Part shown: positions 57,151 to 64,000 of the stretch, piece after piece
Layout: every line of letters begins with the position of its first letter
Position numbering within the stretch: position 1 is the first letter of the stretch
Assembly: GCF_932276165.1 (NCBI RefSeq)
Contig: NC_064008.1
Coordinates: 3,849,001-3,913,000 of the forward strand
Reading direction: 5' to 3'
DNA length: 64,000 bases
DNA from: Plutella xylostella
Lineage: Eukaryota > Arthropoda > Insecta > Lepidoptera > Plutellidae
Notes under the pieces: generated by a model
Database searches by the model: none
What the model saw: the letters and a program-made list of their open reading frames with translations, nothing else
Told to the model about the DNA's origin: nothing
Position numbers and translations under genes: made by a program

Positions 57151-57798
57151 ACGAAACAATAATTATTTTAAATTATTTATGTGTTTGAATAGAGTTACTG
57201 TGTCTAGAGATAAGCCGTTTATCCATATAAAAAATTGAGAACCTCCTCCTTTTTTTGAAGTCGGTTAAAAATACGCTTGGTCCGTTAAGTTGAAACCGAT
57301 AGGTGTACGCTTACCTTAAAACGGTATATATTCCTCCTAATCAGTGCAAGTCATGGAAAAGTCTCTTTTACTTATTATAAAATCTCGACAATATGTATTG
57401 CATCGATCATCCTGAATCCTGATACGGTCTCAAGTGTTTGTAGATATCAAATAGATAATGCATCCTTGACAATGACCGTCAATGTTGCAAAACACTTGAC
57501 TCAAGTCTCGATTGCGAAACTGCAAGACGCCGCCATTTTGTTTATCAATGTAAATGTTATGAGACTTCCTTGTAATTTTCACTGCTGAAAATTATTTTGT
57601 TAATTAATCTTATTATATTGATACATGTTTGGGAGAAAGTTCTTGGAACACATCTAATTTCTTAAGTAAAGTTTTTTTTTTCATGCGTATTGTACTCCAA
57701 TGATTTTCTTTGAAAAAACCTGCTAACTTCCTTTTCTTAAAATGTTTTGGTTTTCGTCCGGCACAAAATATTCAGAAAGATATTCAATATTTTTCATC
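57151..57798. other. AT-rich non-genic DNA with a solo MITE end
   Basis: 57290-57316 carries a solo end of the TTAA MITE (GTGTACGCTTACCTTAAAA). Nothing else recognised. Confidence 0.4.
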
Positions 57799-57947
57799 AA
57801 ACTGACTATTACTAACAAGCGTTGTATTGTACAGACAATACAACGCTTGTTAGTAATAGTCAGTTTATAAGAAAGTTTGGTTAAATTAACAGTAATTTAA
57901 CCAAACTTTCTTGTCCATTTAAACCACAAAGCAAATAGTGGTTTAAA
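57799..57947. repeat. Three consecutive perfect hairpins
   Basis: Hairpin 1: arms 57799-57830 and 57835-57866, loop ACAG. Hairpin 2: arms 57869-57888 and 57893-57912, loop ACAG. Hairpin 3: arms 57918-57927 and 57938-57947, loop of 10 nt. All arms are exact complements; the three arm sequences are unrelated. Confidence 0.9.
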
Positions 57948-58039
57948 CTACCTATCAAAAATATTTCGTCTGATTCGTAAAACCAGAAAAAAAACTACAA
58001 CACCTTCGTAACCTAATCATCTCTTGGTTGACAACCGCC

Positions 58040-58410
58040 CAAGTTGAGTATTCACCTATCTGTATCGTACCTATCGGACCTAATGGATTTTCATAAATGT
58101 ATAGAGAAACAGCCGCGGCGTCTGCAGTGCCGTCATTGTGAATTATGAAAGAACTAGCTGTTCCCGCGCGCTTCGCTTCGCCTTAAAAAGTTTTCCCGTG
58201 GGAATTCCGGGATAAAAAGTAGCCTATGTTCTTTCCCAGGGTCTAGACCATATGTATACCAAATTTCATTCAAATCCGTTCAGTAGTTTTGGCGTGAAAG
58301 AGTAACAGACAGACAGACAGACAGACACAGTTACTTTCGCATTTATAAGATTAGTTAGGATTAGGATAGTGAATGTTGAATCGTACGATTCCGGAAGGTG
58401 GACCTTAATC
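58040..58410. mobile_element. TTAA-family MITE interrupted by a Helitron-like repeat
   Basis: Left part 58046-58153 (CCTATCTGTATCGTACC...) and right part 58361-58410 (GAATCGTACGATTCCGG) match 32337-32520. Interrupted by the repeat at 58154-58360. Confidence 0.65.
58154..58360 (-). mobile_element. Rolling-circle (Helitron-like) repeat, copy 5
   Basis: On the minus strand A|TCCTAACTAATCTTATAAAT ... GGGAACAGCTAG|T: TC start, CTAG end, inserted between A and T, the Helitron rule. The insertion into a known MITE fixes both boundaries. Confidence 0.75.
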
Positions 58411-61400
58411 ATTCATCCATTTATTCCAATAAAAATATGAGCACTATCAGTCTTCGTGCTACGCTTAGACTTAGCTATGACCTAATTGGTGTCAAACCAA
58501 CGATCCGCATCCATAGAGTCTTGTAATTCGCATTGAATAGTCCACCAGAGGCTGTGAATAGACCACATCATACGTGTCACGTGTGATTCAATGTCATTGC
58601 CAAAGCTGTTGACGAGAAATGTATTTGGATGATGAATAGGTGTAGAAATTGGACCTCTTTGGGATGAAGTAGGGTACTCATAAAATGTATTTGTTGAGAC
58701 ATACTGAAATTATATTTAACTACAGTCACTATAAGATTTTTCTTCTAGTGTCTGCGTGATAAATACTAGAGCTATGGTAGACATACCATAACTGTCCATG
58801 ACCTATTATGGCTGTTTTATGTGTCCAGAAACATCATCATTAGCTCATAACCTGCTGGACATAGGCCTCTCACAATGAGTGTCACAACTCTGAGTCCTAG
58901 GTTAAAGGCGTAACTTTATAATTCCTTCCTAAATACTTACGGAGTTTTGACAATATGGAGAGCAATAGTTTTGAAAGTAAGTATCTACGCACAAAATAAT
59001 GTAATATAGGGCCTGTTAAATTAATATTTTGTATTGGTAGGTATCTTATACGCACTTCTTATTTGGCTGATGACGGTGTCGATGCCGGTGACAGGGAAAT
59101 ACTTTTCAAATACGGACATTCGACAAAGCCGTGACTTTCAAATAAAACGCCATTGTTATAAAAAAAACGATTGTATGGTGAAGACAATTCTGGTATGGAA
59201 AGGAAGTTGCAATCTATTGAAGGCCAATGTCGAGACCTTGATGACGAATTTTATGCATTCTTAACATTATAAATGCCTAATTAGAAGGAAAAAATATTGG
59301 AGGTCAAATTTACTATGTAAATAAGTAAAAGTATGTTACCATTTAGATTTTTATTCAGGTATTTTTACTATTGAATGAACATTTGAACAATAGTTTTTGA
59401 TAAACATTAAACATAAACAGGCCCGGTGTTACCTATTTTATTTTGATCCAATACTATCACGGATACCTTTAGTCCCATTCCCAAGTACGGCTGTATTATA
59501 GTTCAATAGTGATTAAAAGGAAACTTGATCGAGCCTTGCAAAAGCTATAGGCTCTTTTACTGTAGCTTTTATGTTGCGTTTTTTAAATTGTATTGGAAGT
59601 TATTCATAGAACAAGTTTCTGACGTCAATGGCAACTTTCCTTATGTTTTGTCATACAGTCATACATACATAAACGATTATACGAATCTGAATTCCCAGAC
59701 GTCATGACGAGGTAATTGAGGTAAATCCTTTAATTGTGGTTAAAACTTTATGATGAAAATATTTTTTATGGTATAGTAGATTAAAGGATTAAGATTGGCC
59801 TATCTTAATTATTAAACGAAGATAAATATTTTTTCCATTTTTGTAATAAATAGCATTAGAATCTTAAACCTCTTTAGATGTTAGTATTTATATTTTTCCT
59901 TAATCCAAAAACTAGCACCATAAATAAAGTTATGAGTTTTTAAATCGATCTCGGTAAATGCCTTCAAAAACCTTGAGGCTAATGCTATCTATGTCACCTA
60001 TCAATAAAAACAAATGCCACACGGAAAATAAATGAGTCATAATCAACTTGAATCAGCTGACCGAAATTAAAATCGGCTTGTAATTGTAATGGAATGGGAC
60101 ACCAATGGTCGTCATTGACACACTTTAGCCTTCGTAATCGTATGTAACTTACTAAGCGTCATGTGACGGTAGGCGGCGCTATTCTGGTTAAGTTAGCTAG
60201 GGTGAATGGTGAAGAAGTATTGCAGGAATTGCTATTGTGGTTTCTGATTCATGTTTTTAGGAATGACTTAATACAAAGTTTTGTGAATGATCATCAAAAA
60301 TAATAAGGTACTTATGTACTTATTTAAGGTAATTTTTTAGACGATTATTGAAATTTCATGACGTCGTTGTTCATAGCGGTGAAATTAGAAAAAAAATATC
60401 TAATTAGGTATTGTAGTAATTTAAGGTACATACCTAGGTACTTAAATTTAGAGTAGGTAGTAGGTACTAACCTATGTTTTCTTTTACCTCAATTTTAATA
60501 GTATTTCTACTTGAGCCTCACTTAGCCAACTTACTTTTCTCTTTTAGGTTAAGAGTACATTTTTGTTTTGCATTTATTTAAGTAGTCATTTAGAATAATT
60601 AATCATAGTTTAGGGTGCGGTGGGTTGTCATCGTCTTCAAACTGAAGTATCGAATTTAAAAAAAAAGAAGAAATAAAAATTATGTATTTAGGTATGTTAC
60701 ATACATATGCTACATTAAAATGGTAACCGTTATCAGAATACAGCCGCGAAGGTCGTTCACCGACGACGACGCTTCGCATGCGTTGAAGAGATCAGTTTGT
60801 TACATTAGCATAATTCTAGTTTACGCACACTACACCTGATCTTATGCTGCAGTTTTTTTTTATACAACCTTGATAAATTATGACCTCCTCGTATATTTAA
60901 TTAAATGTATTTACGCTAAGAACATTAGGGATTTTGGCCGCAATCTTGTTTTTGTTTGTATTTGTTTACCGAATTTAAAAATGTAAAGAATAAAGTTCTT
61001 AATGACATTTTAAGTGGTAAATACCTATTGTGGTTGTTAATTATGATTTTTAGTGTGTTGTTTTTCTGAATATGTGTAAAGATTGTGATTGTGACCCACA
61101 AAGAGTAGTGCTGCAATGTTTCAAGGACATAAGTAAAGTGCATTACCAAATTTTGGTAATTGTAACGTTTTCTTAATGCAGAATGCAATATTGTATCTTT
61201 CATCATAAATTAATTTTATTGATAATATAGTAATACTTATTTTAAAATTAATCTCGAGTCTGTGGAATTTTTACTAGCAGGACTTTAGTTCTTTGAAAGT
61301 GACGCGAAGCTCTTAAAAATAAAAATAAAAAAACGCCTTTACCTGCCGAGAAAGCCAGTGCCGTAATTACTCTTTTTAAAAGCAATAAAAAAAGACTTGG

Positions 61401-61679
61401 TATTCTCTGGTCAGTGTTTAAGACGAAGGGGAACCCCCCAGTGCCTTAAGCACGGGACTTCCTTCGAGCGAGAATCCTGTTGGTGACTAAGAAAGTGGTA
61501 ATATCTTTAGCATTCAGTAATTGCGGTTGAAATATGAACGGGTTTTTCATCTTGTTGTCAGTTGAAATAAAACCGAATCTTTTATTTGTTACGGACTAAA
61601 ATAACGTAAGTAAATATGTAAGAAATAATTATGCGAAATTGTAAAAACAAAACAAAATAATTAATTCCTAATGCCGAGT
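58411..61679. other. AT-rich non-genic DNA
   Basis: No exon recognised; the 76- to 93-codon frames (59034-59264, 60925-61206) have no family motif. A LINE 3' scrap lies at 58855-58880. Confidence 0.4.
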
Positions 61680-61840
61680 CACGTGCCTCACACGGACTTC
61701 GGTACACGTGATGCTTTTTGACCGGCGATCGAAAAGCAACTGTTTTTTATAAACCTGTTTCACGATTTAATTGTGTTGATAAAAGATAATTATGTGCATT
61801 GTGAAACGGGCTATTAGGATTCCTAAGAGCCGGTCACGTG
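61680..61840. promoter_or_regulatory. Three CACGTG E-boxes upstream of the coding exon
   Basis: CACGTG at 61680-61685, 61705-61710 and 61835-61840. CACGTG is bound by bHLH factors. Partial inverted similarity across the region leaves a decayed repeat possible. Confidence 0.3.
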
Positions 61841-61998
61841 AGTTTTTATCAAATTTTTAAAAGTCGTAGAAGAAATGACACCCAGGCCCCAGAGTCACAA
61901 CCTTTCGGCTATATGTTATTTCAACACCTGTATTTCAGTTATCTACCTACTTATTTAATTGATACTCGTATGTACTTAAGTATTGACTTTTGTTTCAG

Positions 61999-62075
61999 AT
62001 AATCCAGCACCATGCTTCAATATAGGACATCGAACAAACAGCTGTGTTGTGTGGCCTTCATAGTATTCATCACAG
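61999..62075 (+). CDS. First coding exon of an unidentified secreted or membrane protein (partial gene)
   Basis: Good acceptor CTTTTGTTTCAG, ATG at 62012 in the context CAGCACCATGC, 21 codons plus one base, donor GTAATA. The peptide MLQYRTSNKQLCCVAFIVFI is a short basic start and a hydrophobic core, as in a signal peptide. Too short to name. The rest of the gene lies past the right edge; 62076-64000 shows no second exon. The long upstream intron(s) and alternative first exons would suit a regulated developmental or neural gene, but that is a guess. Confidence 0.5.
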
Positions 62076-62215
62076 GTAATAATTAATTTAACCAATACAC
62101 AAAATGTTGGTACCCTCTAATTTATAGAAAGTATTGTAAATTTACAACAGGGTTCAATTCACTTTGAAACTCACCAGTTTCGACTCTTTCACAACGTCAA
62201 TTTTAAACCTATTGT

Positions 62216-62427
62216 AAGGCCCGGGTCTCCTATTTTATGCTATATGCGGCGTCCGACTTTGGCGTCAACGTTTCGATCAACGTCCTACGGCCTACCTACG
62301 GCGTCTACGCGCCAACGTCGGCGTGTGAGGGAGACTGCATCAGTACATTTCTATAGTGAGCATTGTGACGCGGCCTACGGCGTGACGCAGGACGCGACCT
62401 ACGTAGTAAATAGGAGACCCGGGCCTT
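62216..62427. mobile_element. Non-autonomous element with AAGGCCCGGGTCTCC ends
   Basis: Perfect 20-bp inverted ends AAGGCCCGGGTCTCCTATTT and complement, bounded by TAA/TTAA-like bases. The interior is rich in GGCGTC and CTACGG words. The 61-codon frame over it is not a gene. Confidence 0.7.
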
Positions 62428-62477
62428 AAGTGTCAAAAAGCTCTATGAATTTGGGGGCTAGTCTATAGGGGTTGCTA

Positions 62478-63826
62478 AAGGTAAACGTCCACCTATATCG
62501 GTGTCGTAAGTATCGCACCAAACGGATTGTGATAGTAAAATGTATCGAGAAACGGCGTCGGCAAATTCAATTTCAATTTATTTATTCTGAGCAACATATA
62601 TCGCATTGAATATTTACATAATTAAGTAGGTACTAATTTAACATGCATTTACAATACAATTAAATAATATTATAATACATTAAACAAAGTAAATTATTAA
62701 AATATAATTATTCACATGATGTATCATTTATAAATTCATTAACAGAATAGTAACATTTCTTTAATAACCATTTTTTTAAATTTGTCTTGAAGTGATTGTA
62801 TTTGCTGACAGATTTCAAGTGTAAGGGTAATTTATTAAATAACCGCGTATTCTGGTACTGAGCGCTGTGCATATAAACTTGCAACATTGGCAGAACTGCG
62901 CCACCCTTGCTCGGGATGTCCTTCCTTCTTGTTGTCAGTCTAAATAGTCTTTCTTCGTCAGTCTCTACCGTCTCAGGATGCTTAGCCATATCGCAAAGTA
63001 GAACTAGCAGATAAAGACAAGGAACAGTCAAGACTCCAAGTTTAATGAAAAAATCTCTGCATGATTCCCGTTGAGATATTCTAAAAATTATCCTTATGGC
63101 CCTTTTTTGTGCAACAAAAGCTTTTGTGATATTGTATTTGTAGCTGTTTCCCCATAGTTTAATGCTATATCTCAAGCGAGAGTCAACTAGTGAATGATAT
63201 ATCATTTTTAATTGCGATATAGTCGCTTCGTTTCTAAGACTTCGCAAAACGTAGCAAGCTGAGCTTATTTTATTTGTCACACTCGCTAGCTCTTTTTTCC
63301 AATTTAAACGAGAGTCAATGTTTACGCCGAGGAACTTGACTTCATCCACAGTTTCAATATGTTGTCCATTTAATTTTACATTTAGTACTTCATTTTTACC
63401 ACATGTCGATTGAAATAGCATTACATTCGTTTTATCAGAATTTATTATTAAATTATTATTCATAAACCATATTGAGAATTCTTGAAGAGTCAAATTTATT
63501 TTATCATTTAATTCGTCAATATTACTAGCTGAAATTATAGCGTTAGTGTCATCTGCGTATATTATTGGAGTCACATCTGGAATCTTGGATCCAATATAGT
63601 TTATTAGGTCATTTATAAACACTATAAAAAATATTGGACCCAAAATTGAGCCTTGCGGAACTCCGGTTTTGAGATCTACCCAGTTTGAATTGAAAGTTAA
63701 TTCTTCACCATAATCAAAGCAAAGCCAAAGCCGATGAAGCGGACGCTCTTGTGTGAATTTCTATACAAAGGATACTGAATGCGATGCGTCCGTTGCGTAC
63801 GATTCCGATAGATGGACACTTACCTT
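62478..63826. mobile_element. TTAA-family MITE split by a LINE
   Basis: Left half 62478-62568 (AAGGTAAACGTCCACC) and right half 63728-63826 (GAAGCGGACGC... to GGACACTTACCTT) together give the 32337-32520 element. Confidence 0.75.
62570..63727 (-). mobile_element. 5'-truncated LINE (Jockey/CR1-like reverse transcriptase)
   Basis: A frame open from about 63713 to 62708. Motifs in order: GVPQGSILGP (63660-63631), FINDL, the catalytic YADD, then FLGVNIDSRLNWK and a C-terminal IYHSLVDSRLRY segment. Endonuclease and N-terminal RT are missing (5' truncation). A 3' UTR of about 110 bp ends in AATAAATAAATTG and TTGAAA units at 62571-62590. No stop interrupts the remaining frame. Confidence 0.85.
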
Positions 63827-64000
63827 AAAAGCGTAAAAAAAACATCAAAATCGGTTCCGTCAAAAGCTCACTCAAGTACTCGTTCATTTAACATCATTGC
63901 TTTTTTTAAGTTCGACTAGGTATGTAATTAGCAGACGTAGTTCAGTATTACCATAGACTAATATTAGTGTGCAATAGAGCAAAACAAGGGCTCCAAAGTC
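63827..64000. other. Right edge, nothing recognised
   Basis: No exon or repeat that I can name. Confidence 0.4.

Larger units (their letters stand above)
30884..61998 (+). other. Inferred long 5' intron(s) of the plus-strand gene
   Basis: If exon A (30588-30883) or exon B (49402-49505) splices to 61999, this whole stretch is intronic. I see no other coding exon in it; its contents are the repeats listed separately. Confidence 0.3.

Overview
The window looks like nuclear DNA of an insect, almost certainly a moth or butterfly (Lepidoptera). It is AT-rich and intron-bearing, it carries an insect-type laccase, and it is packed with repeats common in Lepidoptera: tRNA-derived SINEs, LINE 3' ends with short tandem tails, rolling-circle-like repeats with an internal (GTCT)n run, and many small inverted-repeat elements (MITEs). 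No bacterial, viral or CRISPR locus is present.

Layout. 1-3040: a LINE tail abuts the 5' half of a Gypsy-type LTR retrotransposon on the minus strand (LTR, gag, and protease plus reverse transcriptase), with both reading frames open. 3041-13880: non-genic, repeat-rich DNA. 13885-21414 (minus): one complete laccase gene. I joined 11 coding exons (14097-19604) by GT/AG sites and codon phase into a 627-residue secreted multicopper oxidase with all ten copper-ligand histidines, the ligand cysteine and an axial methionine. A non-coding first exon, a TATA box with initiator, a GATA-site cluster and an AATAAA signal complete the inferred unit. 21443-30587: repeat-rich spacer, including a nearly full 5S-rRNA-derived SINE. 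30588-62075 (plus): the probable 5' end of a second gene. Two alternative non-coding first exons (about 30588-30883 and 49402-49505) could splice to a short exon at 61999-62075 that holds an ATG and a hydrophobic, signal-peptide-like start. The rest of that gene lies beyond the window. 62478-63826: a 5'-truncated LINE inserted in a TTAA-flanked MITE.

The laccase and the plus-strand gene are divergent, with start sites about 9 kb apart; I see no evidence that they work together. The most unusual structures are three. First, an array of 15 GTATAA-like anchors spaced strictly 15-16 bp apart with unrelated spacers (46213-46436), whose beginning is copied inverted next to it. Second, a set of perfect short-loop palindromes, including three in a row at 57799-57947. 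Third, SINE families with different heads (5S and tRNA) that share body segments. Everything here was read by eye; no alignment or database search was run.
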